Counted from the first letter of the stretch, positions 29,041 to 38,247 are shown. The stretch: 64,000 bases of DNA from Rhizobium sp. Root1334 (GCF_001426665.1 NZ_LMEY01000012.1:124001-188000); one strand, 5' to 3'. The notes: generated by a model from the letters alone, not told the origin. Numbers and translations: made by a program.

Positions 29041-29676
29041 ATGCTGCAGGGGGACGGGAATGGCATTAACCGGGTTAACAGGTCGGGTCAGGCGGCGATT
29101 GCGCTGTTTGAGCGTATTACCGGAGAGCCGCTGGCGCAGACGGATCGTTTGACCGGCGCGATCCAGCTTTGTCTGGTGAAACCCGGCGAAAGTATCTTCA
29201 ATCAGGACGATCCGCACCCGTATCTCTATGTTGTCGAGAGCGGCCTGTTGAAATTCACATATCTGCGATCGGACGGCGAGGAATGGATCAAATCTTTTAT
29301 TGTTGAAGGCCAATTCTTCGCCAGCCTGTCAGCGCTTGCGCCGGCCGGGCGCGCGAGCTTTTCGGCAATTGCGATCGAGGCCTGCCGGCTGGAACGCATT
29401 CCGTTCGTGGCACTCAGAGACCTCGCAGATACCGATCTTGGATGGTCGCGAATGATCCGGACTGCCTTGATGATTTTTGGAGAACGCAAGGAGCGCCGCG
29501 AGCGCCAGTTTTTGACGCTTGATCGCGAAGAGCACTATCGCTCGCTGGTCGACGAGGAGCCGGACCTGGTTGCGCGGGTGCCGCAGAAGGACCTCGCGAG
29601 CTATCTCGGCATTACCGCCGTTGGCCTCAGCCGTATTTCCGCACGTGTCCGGGCCGACGCCTCGCGTTCGACTTAA
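29041..29676 (+). CDS. Crp/Fnr-family transcription regulator
   Basis: 211 residues. An N-terminal cyclic-nucleotide-binding-like barrel (about 25-125: L-V-K-P-G-E-S-I-F-N-Q-D-D, L-Y-V-V-E-S-G-L-L-K-F) is followed by a C-terminal helix-turn-helix with K-D-L-A-S-Y-L-G-I-T-A-V-G-L-S-R-I. It lacks the N-terminal cysteines of Fnr, so oxygen sensing by an iron-sulfur cluster is unlikely. The start at 29041 has GGAG nine bases upstream. A TTAACC-G-GGTTAA palindrome lies just inside the gene, and a similar one spans its stop codon. Confidence 0.82.
   Translation: MLQGDGNGINRVNRSGQAAIALFERITGEPLAQTDRLTGAIQLCLVKPGESIFNQDDPHPYLYVVESGLLKFTYLRSDGEEWIKSFIVEGQFFASLSALAPAGRASFSAIAIEACRLERIPFVALRDLADTDLGWSRMIRTALMIFGERKERRERQFLTLDREEHYRSLVDEEPDLVARVPQKDLASYLGITAVGLSRISARVRADASRST
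29066..29078. promoter_or_regulatory. palindrome TTAACC-G-GGTTAA inside Crp/Fnr gene start
   Basis: A perfect 6-bp inverted repeat with one central base, starting 26 bases into the gene and 57 bases from the divergent SDR start. Possible operator for one or both promoters. Confidence 0.4.
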
Positions 29677-29686
29677 CCCGGGTTAA
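29673..29686. promoter_or_regulatory. palindrome TTAACCCGGGTTAA upstream of methyltransferase gene
   Basis: A 14-base perfect palindrome that includes the stop codon of the Crp/Fnr gene and lies about 58 bases before the next start. It shares both half-sites with the palindrome at 29066. Confidence 0.45.
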
Positions 29687-29743
29687 TGCGCAGCAACCCA
29701 CGATGGGAGATACCGGTTTTCGTTCAAAACGGGAGCCCAAACC

Positions 29744-30320
29744 TTGACCAACAGCAATACCGCATCGGACACGATGCTATTTTTCCGCTCGTGGCTGACA
29801 AGGCCGCTGGAGGTTGCGTCGATTGCGCCGTCAAGCAAATGGCTTGCTGCCGCGATGACCGCCGAAGTCGGGCCGGTGCCTGGCGGCGTGCTTGAGCTTG
29901 GGCCGGGCACTGGCATCTTTACCCGCAGGCTTCTGCAGGATGGCGTTGCCGAGGACAGGCTTATCCTGGTGGAGCGCAATCCTGTATTTGCCACGCTGTT
30001 GCGCCAGCGCTTTCCCAAGGCGACCCTGATCGAGGAGGACGCACGCCATTTGCGTCTGCCCTCGGCGGGCAGGATCGGCGCCGCCATCAGCGGCCTGCCA
30101 CTGCTGTCCATGCCGAAGCCGGTTGTGCAGGATATTCTGGCAGCAGTCTTCCGCCATCTGGCCGATGATGCTTGTCTGTTTCAGTTTACCTACGGGCCGC
30201 GTTGCCCCCGTTCCGGCAACGGTTCTTCAAGCGCTTGACCTTGAAGCATCCTTCCGGCGATGGGTGCCGCTTAATCTGCCGCCAGCCAGCGTTTACCGCA
30301 TCCGGCGCCGGAGCGTTTGA
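29744..30320 (+). pseudogene. phospholipid N-methyltransferase-like gene with frameshift
   Basis: The first 150 codons, from a TTG start, encode a SAM-dependent methyltransferase: F-F-R-S-W-L near the start, A-S-I-A-P-S-S, and the SAM motif V-L-E-L-G-P-G-T-G-I-F-T. This resembles the small PmtA-type enzymes that methylate phosphatidylethanolamine. After F-T-Y-G-P-R-C-P the frame ends early at 30238 with unrelated residues. The expected continuation, ending N-L-P-P-A-S-V-Y-R-I-R-R, is in another frame up to 30320. The shift maps to a run of five C at 30205-30209; four C would restore the frame. This is either an inactivated gene or a sequencing error. Confidence 0.7.
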
Positions 30321-30354
30321 GACCGTAAATGCAGTCTGATGCCGCCACGAAAAG

Positions 30355-30390
30355 AAAAAGGCCTCGCCGGTTGCCTGGCGAAGCCCTTGT
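30355..30390 (-). terminator. terminator after the downstream Bcr/CflA exporter gene
   Basis: On the minus strand GGGCTTCGCC pairs with GGCGAGGCC, with one mismatch, around an 8-base loop. A run of five T follows (AAAAA on plus at 30355-30359). Confidence 0.7.
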
Positions 30391-30410
30391 TTGCAGGTCG
30401 GTTGGCGCGC

Positions 30411-31694
30411 TTACATATGGCCGCCAGCGCCTTCCAGCGTGGCGTGGTCGTCGCCCGGATGGGTGAAGAGCTTGCCGTTTTCTGCCCAGAGGACGGCAAG
30501 GATCGTCACCACGCCGAAGACGGCGAAACCGGCGAACAGCGGCTGAACGGTACCGTTGAACATCTGGCCGACCAGACCGCCGAGCAGTGCGCCGCCCGTT
30601 GTTGAGACGAAACCGGTGATGGCGGTTGCCGTTCCGGCAAGATGCCCCATCGGCTCGAGGCTGATGGCCGTGAAATTGGTGGCGATGACGGCGAAGAACA
30701 TCAGAAGGATCGAAAACAGCACATAGCTGAACAGGAAGCTCGGCGTACCGGCAAGCGCGACCAGAAGGCCCAGAACGGATAGCAGCGTGAACAGGATCAT
30801 CGAGGTATGCGAGATCCGGCGCATGCCGAAGCGGCGGACGAAGTAGCCGTTGGCGAAATTGGCAACCGCGATACCGCCGGCCGTGGCTGCAAAGGCGAGC
30901 GGCAACCAGTCGCCAAGCCCGTAGACTTCACCGAACATCTGCTGAACGCTCATGATATAGGCGCAGATGACGGCGGTGAACAGCGTCATGCCGATCATGT
31001 AGCCGCAGGTGACGCGGTTGGTCAGCACCGTGCCGAAGCCCGAAATGACGGTCGCGACCGACAGTGGCAGGCGCTCGGCAGCCGGCAGCGATTCGCGCAT
31101 GCGAAGCAATGCCCAGAAGAACAGCACCGCGCCGGCAATGCCGAGCAGGATGAAAATCCAGTGCCAGTTGGCGTAGATGATGATCGCCTGGCCGACGGAT
31201 GGTGCAACGATCGGGATGATCATGAAGACGATCATCACATAGGACATCACCCGCGCCATTTCGCGGCCGCCGAAGCAGTCGCGCACGATCGCCATCGTCG
31301 TGATGCGCACGGCGGCAGCGCCGATGCCTTGGATGAAGCGCATGACAAGCAGCATCTCGAAACTGCCGGAAAGGGCTGCGGCAAACATACAGACGGCATA
31401 GAAGGCGAGGCCGCAGAGCAGCACCCGGCGGCGGCCGAACGCGTCCGACAGGCTGCCGAATACGATCTGCGAGCAGCCGAAGCCGAACATGAAGACGCCG
31501 ATGACCCACTGGGTATCGTTGGCATTCTGGACGCTGAGCGATTGACCGATGTTTGGCAGCGCGGGCAGCATGATGTCGATCGCCATTGCGACGCTGGCGG
31601 TCATGAGGGCGATGGTGATGACGAATTCGAAGAAGCCGAGGCCTATTCGTGACGAGCCGAGATTCTCGACGTGTTCAGTGGTGGTGGCGGACAT
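30411..31694 (-). CDS. MFS exporter, Bcr/CflA type (second of tandem pair)
   Basis: 427 residues with about twelve hydrophobic segments. Major-facilitator motif A appears as G-S-L-S-D-A-F-G-R-R-R-V, and R-F-I-Q-G-I-G-A-A-A is typical of the drug:H+ antiporter-1 (Bcr/CflA) group. A short N-terminal cytoplasmic tail precedes the first helix with D-I-M-L-P-A-L-P. It lies 39 bases downstream of a paralogue on the same strand. Substrates are unknown; relatives export bicyclomycin, chloramphenicol or small peptides. Confidence 0.85.
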   Translation of the reverse strand: MSATTTEHVENLGSSRIGLGFFEFVITIALMTASVAMAIDIMLPALPNIGQSLSVQNANDTQWVIGVFMFGFGCSQIVFGSLSDAFGRRRVLLCGLAFYAVCMFAAALSGSFEMLLVMRFIQGIGAAAVRITTMAIVRDCFGGREMARVMSYVMIVFMIIPIVAPSVGQAIIIYANWHWIFILLGIAGAVLFFWALLRMRESLPAAERLPLSVATVISGFGTVLTNRVTCGYMIGMTLFTAVICAYIMSVQQMFGEVYGLGDWLPLAFAATAGGIAVANFANGYFVRRFGMRRISHTSMILFTLLSVLGLLVALAGTPSFLFSYVLFSILLMFFAVIATNFTAISLEPMGHLAGTATAITGFVSTTGGALLGGLVGQMFNGTVQPLFAGFAVFGVVTILAVLWAENGKLFTHPGDDHATLEGAGGHM

Positions 31695-31733
31695 GAAGAA
31701 ACCTATGAATGTCTTGGGAGGAGACAGGGACGT

Positions 31734-32969
31734 TTAAACTGCAGGGTTATGCGCCTTGAAAAGCTTGCCTTTTTCGGCGGTCAGAACGAAGGCGAGCCCG
31801 ATGAGGGAGACGGCGAGGAAGCCGATGGCAAGGGGCGTGATCGTGCCGTTGAACGCCTGGCCGATCAGCGCGCCGATGGTGGCGCCGCCGATCGTCTGAG
31901 TGAAACCCAGGACCGAGGATGCGGTTCCGGCGACGTGACCGAGCGGCTCCATCGCCATGGCGTTAAAGTTTGAACCGATCAACCCGAACTGGAACATGGC
32001 GCAGGCGTAGAGCAGGGCAAAAAGCCAGAAGGGAAGAAAACCGGAGACCGATGCCACGACCCAGATCAGGCTTGAAATAACGAAACCGATCAACGCCCCG
32101 TGCGACAGGCGGCGCATACCGTAGCGCCGGACAAGCCGCGAATTGGTGAAGGAAGCGAGCGCCATCATGCTGGCAAAGCCGGCGAAGACCAGCGGAAACC
32201 AGTGTCCGAGCCCATAGATGCCGACAAGAATCTGTTGCGCCGAGTTGATGAAGCCGAACAGCGATCCGAACAGAAAGGCGGCCGCCAGCGAATAGCAGAG
32301 CGAGACGCGGTTTGTCAGGACGATGCGGAAGCCGGCCAGGATGGATGTGACTGTGAAGGGCCGGCGATGCTCGGCGGAGAGTGTTTCGGGCAGGCGCAGC
32401 ATCACCACTGTCGCAACAGAGACCGCAAACAGGCAGATGACCACGAAGATCATATGCCATTCGGCAAAGATCATGATCAACTGGCCGACGCTGGGCGCAA
32501 TAACTGGCACGATCATGAACACCATGAGCACCAGCGACATGACTTCCGCCATCATCCGGCCGCCATAGACATCACGGACAATCGAGACGGTGACGACGCG
32601 GGTGGCCGCTGCACCGATGCCCTGGATGAAGCGCAGCGCCAGCAATCCGGTAAAGGAGGGAACAAAGACAATGGCAAGCGCGCAAAGCGCATAGAGGCCA
32701 AGGCCGCCGAGAAGCGGCAGCTTGCGGCCGAAGCGATCCGACAGTGGGCCGAAGATGAGCTGCGCGCAGCCCATGCCGATAAGATAGGCGGTGATGACAT
32801 ATTGGCGGGTATTCTCATCGGCGACACCAAGGCTGGCGCCGATTTCCTGCAGGCCGGGCAACATGATGTCGATCGAAATTGCGTTGACCGCCATCAGCAT
32901 GGCCATCAGCGCAATGAACTGTGGTTTGGGCAAAGCCGGGAGACCCGGCGCTTGGGATGGTGTGGTCAT
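31734..32969 (-). CDS. MFS exporter, Bcr/CflA type (first of tandem pair)
   Basis: 411 residues with about twelve membrane segments. It has G-P-L-S-D-R-F-G-R-K, R-F-I-Q-G-I-G-A-A-A-T-R, and S-I-D-I-M-L-P-G-L in helix 1, as in the gene downstream. The two proteins share D-I-M-L-P, W-H-x-I-F and N-F-x-A-x-x-x-E-P-L/M-G-H-x-A-G-T-A, so they arose by duplication or could form a functional pair. A palindromic site lies 43 bases upstream. The substrate is unknown. Confidence 0.85.
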   Translation of the reverse strand: MTTPSQAPGLPALPKPQFIALMAMLMAVNAISIDIMLPGLQEIGASLGVADENTRQYVITAYLIGMGCAQLIFGPLSDRFGRKLPLLGGLGLYALCALAIVFVPSFTGLLALRFIQGIGAAATRVVTVSIVRDVYGGRMMAEVMSLVLMVFMIVPVIAPSVGQLIMIFAEWHMIFVVICLFAVSVATVVMLRLPETLSAEHRRPFTVTSILAGFRIVLTNRVSLCYSLAAAFLFGSLFGFINSAQQILVGIYGLGHWFPLVFAGFASMMALASFTNSRLVRRYGMRRLSHGALIGFVISSLIWVVASVSGFLPFWLFALLYACAMFQFGLIGSNFNAMAMEPLGHVAGTASSVLGFTQTIGGATIGALIGQAFNGTITPLAIGFLAVSLIGLAFVLTAEKGKLFKAHNPAV

Positions 32970-33011
32970 AGGATATTCCTGGCGGATGTGCCGGGCGCCT
33001 GAAACAGGAAA

Positions 33012-33025
33012 CGGAAACGTTTCCG
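33012..33025. promoter_or_regulatory. perfect palindrome CGGAAACGTTTCCG, LacI-type operator candidate
   Basis: A 14-base perfect palindrome with the central CG and AAACGTTT core typical of LacI/GalR-family sites. It is 43 bases upstream of the first exporter start on the minus strand. No LacI-family gene is in the window. Confidence 0.45.
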
Positions 33026-33316
33026 GCGCAGATGAAAATGCTGGAGCCAGCAGAAAAGATCGAGCCGAAAGCGCGGCTCCGAAGCGCTTTCAAAAATGGA
33101 AACCGGGTTGACCGGCCATAAGGCAAAGCCGGCAAAACGAGCCAGCGATTACGACGATGTACGGGAGGTCAGATCTGGCCTCGTTCAACGGCGCAGACAT
33201 CTGCACCGCGTGTGCATACTCCCAACATCGCGACCGGCTTGTGACAATGGGTCATATTGGCTTCAGCTAAAAAAGCGCCGGAAACATTAGGTTGTCTTCA
33301 TGGCGTTCCGGAATCA

Positions 33317-33340
33317 AAAAAGGCGGTGACCCGCCTTTTT
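33317..33340. terminator. terminator after grxD
   Basis: AAAAAGGCGG (33317-33326) and CCGCCTTTTT (33331-33340) form a perfect 10-bp stem with a TGAC loop. It is symmetric, so it can work on both strands; it follows grxD on the minus strand. Confidence 0.88.
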
Positions 33341-33368
33341 CAGGTGTCACTGTGGCTTAAATCCGGTT

Positions 33369-33704
33369 TTAGGCTGCGCCCTTGACCGCAATGCCCTGTT
33401 CCTCGAAATGCGCCTGTAGTTCGCCAGCCTGGAACATTTCACGCACGATATCGCAGCCGCCGATGAATTCGCCCTTGATATACAGCTGCGGAATTGTCGG
33501 CCAGCTGGAATAGTCCTTGATGCCCTGGCGGAGGTCTGCGTCAGCAAGCACGTTGATGCCCTTGTAGTCGACGCCGATATAATCCAGCATCTGAACGACC
33601 TGGCCGGAGAACCCACACTGCGGGAACTGGGGGGTGCCCTTCATGAAAAGAACGACATCGTTGCTCTTCACTTCATTGGCGATGAAATCGTTGATACCGC
33701 TCAT
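33369..33704 (-). CDS. grxD: monothiol glutaredoxin, CGFS type
   Basis: 111 residues. The C-G-F-S active site has C30, preceded by [15 protein letters not shown] and G-G-C-D-I complete the glutathione site. CGFS glutaredoxins bind a [2Fe-2S] cluster, often in a complex with BolA proteins, and handle iron-sulfur delivery. A bolA gene lies two genes upstream in the same run. The start at 33704 has AAGGA upstream; six extra codons upstream are less likely. Confidence 0.94.
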   Translation of the reverse strand: MSGINDFIANEVKSNDVVLFMKGTPQFPQCGFSGQVVQMLDYIGVDYKGINVLADADLRQGIKDYSSWPTIPQLYIKGEFIGGCDIVREMFQAGELQAHFEEQGIAVKGAA

Positions 33705-33841
33705 GTCGTAATCCTTCCTCATCCCGCTTCAAGGGCCGGGTGTGTCGATATCTGTTAGATAGCATGCACGCGAGTGATTTTCATCACCTGAATACAACAA
33801 AAATTGATGGCTTGCACGACTGCAACAGTGACGGCGCAGTC

Positions 33842-34063
33842 CTAGCGCACCTTGCTGCGAGATGCGGCTGTTTTGCGCCGGCTCAGCTGCTTCTTAGCCG
33901 GTTTTGCCTTTGCGGCCGGGGCCTTCTTGAAACGGCCGGTTGTGGCAGAACGGGTCTGCCGCTTTTGCCGTTTGGTTGCCGTGCTTCCGCCAGCTTTCTT
34001 CAGGATTTCCTTCAGAACGCTCTCGACTACGCCGCTAACCAATTCGTTCATGAGGCTGGCCAT
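33842..34063 (-). CDS. small basic protein between bolA and grxD
   Basis: 73 residues. The first 25 residues are a predicted amphipathic helix (L-M-N-E-L-V-S-G-V-V-E-S-V-L-K-E-I-L-K-K). The rest is a very basic, disordered K/A/R/T-rich tail resembling histone H1-like tails. It starts six bases after bolA and is followed by grxD, so it belongs to the same transcript. I do not recognise a named family. The tail suggests nucleic-acid or membrane contact, but this is inference. Confidence 0.62.
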   Translation of the reverse strand: MASLMNELVSGVVESVLKEILKKAGGSTATKRQKRQTRSATTGRFKKAPAAKAKPAKKQLSRRKTAASRSKVR

Positions 34064-34069
34064 TCAGGC

Positions 34070-34303
34070 TTATTCCGGCGCGGATGTCTGAAGGGCGAGG
34101 GCGTGCAGAACGCCCCCCATATTGCCCTTCAGCGCATTGTAGACCATCTGGTGTTGCTGCACCCGGCTCTTGCCGCGGAAAGCCTCCGCGACAACTTCGG
34201 CTGCGTAATGGTCGCCATCACCGGCGAGATCCCGGATAGTCACCTTTGCGCCGGGAATGCCCGACTTGATCATGTCTTCAATATCGCCAGGTGCCATCGG
34301 CAT
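34070..34303 (-). CDS. bolA: BolA family protein
   Basis: 77 residues. BolA fold with V-T-I-R-D-L-A-G-D-G-D-H-Y and the signature helix-turn segment S-R-V-Q-Q-H-Q-M-V-Y-N-A-L. The invariant histidine and the loop residues may bind an iron-sulfur cluster with the CGFS glutaredoxin encoded downstream. It starts 17 bases after purL on the same strand. The length is that of the short BolA2-like type. Confidence 0.93.
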   Translation of the reverse strand: MPMAPGDIEDMIKSGIPGAKVTIRDLAGDGDHYAAEVVAEAFRGKSRVQQHQMVYNALKGNMGGVLHALALQTSAPE

Positions 34304-34320
34304 GGTCTGTACTCCCTGAA

Positions 34321-36555
34321 TTACTCGGCGGCGATCTGTGTTTCGCCGTCCATGAAGTCAGGGAACCATGATTCATAGGCCGAGCGCAATTGCAGAATTG
34401 CAAGTGGCTTGGCCGAACCCAGCACCACTTCCGTACCGCCGGTGCTACCGATGACAGGTGCTGCCACGCCGGCAGCCTTTGCCCGCTCTGCAACCAAGGC
34501 TGCATGCTCCGGCTTGACGGTGACGACATAACGTCCCTGGTCTTCGCCGAAGAAGACTTCGATCGCATCGCGGCCGGCAACAGCCGATACCTTGGCACCG
34601 ATTCCCGATGCCATTGCCATTTCGGCAACCGCCAGCGCCAGGCCGCCGGACGAGCAGTCGTGTACCGCTGTCGTCAGCCCGTCGGTAATCAAGTCGCGAA
34701 CGAAATCGCCGGTCTTGCGCTCATGAGCGAGATCGACATGCGGGGCAGGGCCGTCGGAGCGGCCATGGACGTCGCGCAGGTAAACCGACTGGCCAAGATG
34801 CGTTCCAAGGCCTTCCGGCGCGCCAACGAGCAGGAGGGTCTCGCCTTCGGCGGCAAAGCGGATGCGCGCCATCTGCGACCAGTCGCCAAGCAGGCCGACG
34901 CCGCCAATGGTCGGGGTCGGCAGGATACCCTGGCCGTTAGTCTCGTTGTAGAGCGAGACGTTGCCGGAAACGATCGGGAAATCGAGCGCGCGGCAGGCCT
35001 CGCCGATGCCCTTGATGGCGTGAACCAGCTGGCTCATGATTTCCGGGCGTTCCGGATTACCGAAGTTGAGATTGTCGGTGGCAGCCAGCGGCAAAGCACC
35101 GGTTGCCGTGATGTTGCGCCAGCATTCAGCCACGGCCTGCTTGCCGCCTTCGAACGCGTCAGCCTCGACATAACGCGGTGTTACGTCGGACGAGAATGCC
35201 AGCGCCTTGGTCGGATGACCTTCGACGCGGACGACGCCAGCATCGCCGCCCGGCAGCTGCAGCGAATTGCCCTGAATCAGCGTGTCATATTGTTCGTACA
35301 CCCAGCGGCGCGACGAATTGTTGGCGGATCCAACCAGCGACAGAACGGCATCGGCGATATCGGCCTGCGGAATGTCGCCGGCTGCCAGCGGAGCGGCAAT
35401 CTTTGCCGGGGTCCACGGACGGTCGTATTCTGGCGCTTCGTCGCCCAGTTCCTTGATCGGCAGATTGGCGACTTCCTCGCCCTGATGGATGACGCGGAAA
35501 CGCAGGTCATCAGTGGTCTTGCCGACGATGGCGAAATCGAGACCCCACTTGACGAAGATCGCCTTGGCGACGTCTTCCTTGGCGGGTTCGAGAACCATGA
35601 GCATGCGCTCCTGGCTTTCCGACAGCATCATTTCATAGGCGGTCATGCGCTCTTCGCGCACGGGAACCTGATCCAGCTGCAGCTCGATGCCGAGGCCGCC
35701 CTTGGCGCCCATTTCGACGGCCGAGCAGGTGAGGCCGGCAGCACCCATGTCCTGGATGGCGATGACCGCACCGGTCTTCATCAGTTCAAGGCAGGCTTCC
35801 AGCAGGCACTTTTCGGTGAAGGGGTCGCCGACCTGGACGGTCGGACGCTTCTCCTCGATCGACTCGTCGAATTCGGCCGATGCCATGGTGGCGCCGCCGA
35901 CACCGTCGCGGCCGGTCTTGGCGCCGAGATAGACGACGGGCAGGCCGACGCCCTTGGCTTCCGACAGAAAGATGGCGTTGGACTTGGCGAGGCCCGCCGC
36001 GAAAGCGTTGACGAGGATGTTGCCGTTGTAGCGGGCATCGAACTCGACTTCGCCGCCGACTGTCGGCACACCGAAGGAATTGCCGTAACCACCGACGCCA
36101 GCAACGACGCCGGAAACGAGATGACGGGTCTTCGGATGATCCGGTGCGCCGAAGCGCAGCGCGTTCATCGCGGCGATCGGACGCGCACCCATGGTGAAGA
36201 CGTCGCGCAGGATGCCGCCGACACCGGTCGCAGCACCCTGATAGGGCTCGATATAGGACGGGTGATTGTGGCTCTCCATTTTGAAGACCACGCAATCGCC
36301 GTCATCGATATCGACCACGCCGGCATTTTCTCCCGGTCCCTGGATGACGCGCGGACCGGTGGTTGGCAGCGTGCGCAGCCATTTCTTCGAGGATTTGTAG
36401 GAGCAGTGCTCATTCCACATCGCCGAAAAGATGCCAAGTTCCGTAAATGTCGGCTCGCGGCCGATCAGGCCAAGGATACGCTGATACTCATCCGGTTTCA
36501 GGCCGTGCGAGGCAATCAGATCGGCGGTGATGGGGCGGGTATTGGAAATGGTCAT
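34321..36555 (-). CDS. purL: phosphoribosylformylglycinamidine synthase subunit PurL
   Basis: 744 residues, the small PurL that works with separate PurS and PurQ. It converts FGAR, ATP and glutamine-derived ammonia to FGAM in purine synthesis. Motifs include [27 protein letters not shown] and D-C-S-S-G-G-L. The start at 36555 matches the family N-terminus; the ribosome-binding site is weak. The purS-purQ part of the complex is encoded 3 kb away on the same strand. bolA follows after 17 bases. Confidence 0.97.
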   Translation of the reverse strand: MTISNTRPITADLIASHGLKPDEYQRILGLIGREPTFTELGIFSAMWNEHCSYKSSKKWLRTLPTTGPRVIQGPGENAGVVDIDDGDCVVFKMESHNHPSYIEPYQGAATGVGGILRDVFTMGARPIAAMNALRFGAPDHPKTRHLVSGVVAGVGGYGNSFGVPTVGGEVEFDARYNGNILVNAFAAGLAKSNAIFLSEAKGVGLPVVYLGAKTGRDGVGGATMASAEFDESIEEKRPTVQVGDPFTEKCLLEACLELMKTGAVIAIQDMGAAGLTCSAVEMGAKGGLGIELQLDQVPVREERMTAYEMMLSESQERMLMVLEPAKEDVAKAIFVKWGLDFAIVGKTTDDLRFRVIHQGEEVANLPIKELGDEAPEYDRPWTPAKIAAPLAAGDIPQADIADAVLSLVGSANNSSRRWVYEQYDTLIQGNSLQLPGGDAGVVRVEGHPTKALAFSSDVTPRYVEADAFEGGKQAVAECWRNITATGALPLAATDNLNFGNPERPEIMSQLVHAIKGIGEACRALDFPIVSGNVSLYNETNGQGILPTPTIGGVGLLGDWSQMARIRFAAEGETLLLVGAPEGLGTHLGQSVYLRDVHGRSDGPAPHVDLAHERKTGDFVRDLITDGLTTAVHDCSSGGLALAVAEMAMASGIGAKVSAVAGRDAIEVFFGEDQGRYVVTVKPEHAALVAERAKAAGVAAPVIGSTGGTEVVLGSAKPLAILQLRSAYESWFPDFMDGETQIAAE

Positions 36556-36738
36556 CGGGGTCCATTCGGTCCGTTGGAGCATCCTGGACGGCAAAGGTTC
36601 CGTCAGTTTGTGAGGATGCGTCAAAACAAAGAGATCACGTCGCGGTTTCTTTAACCGAAGCGACTGCCGGATGCGACAGGAAAATGCCGGAAAAGCACAG
36701 GAGATCACGCGCTTTTCGCCGATAATGTGCTGGCTCGC

Positions 36739-38157
36739 TCAGGCGAAGCTGTCATAGCCCGTGCGGCCGCTGTCGAGTAGCCGGCGAAGGGTCAGGAAAC
36801 CCCGCCGCACCTCGTTGCGGTCGGCGGGCGAGGAAAAGCCGATGCGGACACGGTGATAAACGCTTTCCGTCCGCCCGGCCTTGAACTCGTCCTCGTCATC
36901 AACAAGCACGCCTTCCTCGAAGGCTGCATGCTTGAACGTGCCTGAGAACCAGGGTTCCGACAGTTTCAGCCAGAGGAACGGCACATGTGGGTGAGAATTA
37001 AAGTCAATGTCGGCGAAGATTTCGCGGGCCATTTGTTCCCGCGCCCTGATCTCGTCGATGCTTCTGGAGCGTAAAGCCGCCGCTTCGCCGCTTAATACAA
37101 GCCGGGCGCAAAGCTCTGCCAAGAGAAACGGCATGCCGCCGCTGACCATCTTGTGAGCGATGCGAATGCGCTGGCTGAAATGCGGAGGACAGGCGACCCA
37201 GCCGCCGCGCACGCCCGCAGCGACCGATTTCGACAGGCCACCGACCAGAAATGTCCGCTCGGGCGCCAATTCGGCCAGAAGCGGCAGCATGTCGCCGGTC
37301 ATTGCGCCATAAAGATCATCTTCCAGCAGCCAGACGCCGTAGCGGCGGGCAATATCGGCGATTGCCTGACGTCGCTCCAGTGACAATGTCACCACGGTCG
37401 GATTTTGCGCCGTTGGCATCAGGAAGGCGAGTTTCGGGTGCTGCTGGGCGCAGACCCGCTCGAAATCGTCCGGATCCAGGCCGTAATCATCAGTGCGCAA
37501 GAGAATCGTCCGGCGTCCGATCAGTCCGGCGCTGCGGCTGATCTGGGAATAGGTGATGTTCTCGAAGGCGATCTTGTCGCCTGGTGCCGTAACGGCGGCG
37601 ATGACGGCGACGGCGCCGGCATGAGCGCCAAGCGTCGGCACGATGCGATCGGGCTGCGGCCGGAAACTCCCCTTGGCGAGCCACTGGCTTCCCGCAGTAA
37701 ACCAATGTGCCGGAAAATCGCGAGCATAGCTGGCAATATCGGCGTGATGTTCCCGGCTGATATCGACCAGCACTTTTTCAAGCGAGGCGCCCTGGCCGAT
37801 ATCCGGTGCGGCCGTGCTGTCGAACCGGAGTTTTCCGGGCGGGGCCTTCAGCGGCCTTGTGCCGGCCAGTGCCGCGCTCATTGGATCTGGCTGTTCGGCC
37901 GGGCGCAATTCGGCATTGTCAAGCACATAGGTCCCGCGCCCCACTTCGCCACTGACCAGCCCGCGTTCGCGCACCAGATGATAGGCGCGGCCGATTGTCC
38001 CGATTGTCACGCCGATATCGAAGGCAAGGTTGCGCTGTGGCGGCAATTTCGTACCGACGGCCAACACGCCACCGGCAATCGCCTGCTCGATCTGATCGGC
38101 GATACGTGCGTAAAGCGGCCCTTGGCCTTGTGTGGGGTCTGGCATCCATGTTGTCAT
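36739..38157 (-). CDS. MocR-type regulator (GntR helix-turn-helix plus aminotransferase domain)
   Basis: 472 residues. An N-terminal GntR winged helix (about 10-75: K-L-P-P-Q-R-N-L-A-F-D-I-G-V-T-I-G-T) is linked to a class I aminotransferase fold. That domain has the PLP motifs N-P-T, D-D-L-Y and the Schiff-base lysine in V-G-G-L-S-K-S-V. MocR regulators bind PLP with amino-acid-related ligands. An inverted repeat covers its start codon, suggesting autorepression. The divergent gene is a small DUF1127 protein. The target pathway is not evident. Confidence 0.88.
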   Translation of the reverse strand: MTTWMPDPTQGQGPLYARIADQIEQAIAGGVLAVGTKLPPQRNLAFDIGVTIGTIGRAYHLVRERGLVSGEVGRGTYVLDNAELRPAEQPDPMSAALAGTRPLKAPPGKLRFDSTAAPDIGQGASLEKVLVDISREHHADIASYARDFPAHWFTAGSQWLAKGSFRPQPDRIVPTLGAHAGAVAVIAAVTAPGDKIAFENITYSQISRSAGLIGRRTILLRTDDYGLDPDDFERVCAQQHPKLAFLMPTAQNPTVVTLSLERRQAIADIARRYGVWLLEDDLYGAMTGDMLPLLAELAPERTFLVGGLSKSVAAGVRGGWVACPPHFSQRIRIAHKMVSGGMPFLLAELCARLVLSGEAAALRSRSIDEIRAREQMAREIFADIDFNSHPHVPFLWLKLSEPWFSGTFKHAAFEEGVLVDDEDEFKAGRTESVYHRVRIGFSSPADRNEVRRGFLTLRRLLDSGRTGYDSFA

Positions 38158-38165
38158 GGTGACAA
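38151..38165. promoter_or_regulatory. inverted repeat TTGTCA-TGG-TGACAA over mocR start codon
   Basis: A perfect 6-bp inverted repeat with a 3-base centre containing the mocR ATG. Repeats of the half-site TGACA occur nearby. Confidence 0.5.
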
Positions 38166-38188
38166 TTTCTACATTGCATCGGTTTTCC

Positions 38189-38202
38189 TGTCAATTATGA
38201 CA
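38189..38202. promoter_or_regulatory. second TGTCA-ATTA-TGACA inverted repeat in mocR/DUF1127 region
   Basis: A perfect 5-bp repeat around ATTA, in the 90-base divergent promoter region. Further TGACAA and GTACAA copies lie at 38244 and 38252 at the DUF1127 gene start. Confidence 0.45.
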
Positions 38203-38247
38203 ATCCAATACCGAAATGCAACCGTTGCAATCGATGGAGTGATGACA

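Larger units (their letters stand above)
32970..33368. other. gene-free region between exporter genes and grxD
   Basis: 399 bases on the 5' side of the exporter pair. It contains the CGGAAACGTTTCCG palindrome and the grxD terminator. The small frames at 33096-33290 and nearby lack ribosome-binding sites and family similarity. Confidence 0.4.

Noticed and set aside
33740..34378. 212-residue plus-strand frame across bolA and the basic-protein gene
   Set aside because: Antisense shadow; the minus-strand genes show clear families or operon spacing.
34390..36654. 754-residue plus-strand frame opposite purL
   Set aside because: Antisense shadow of purL with no recognisable motif.
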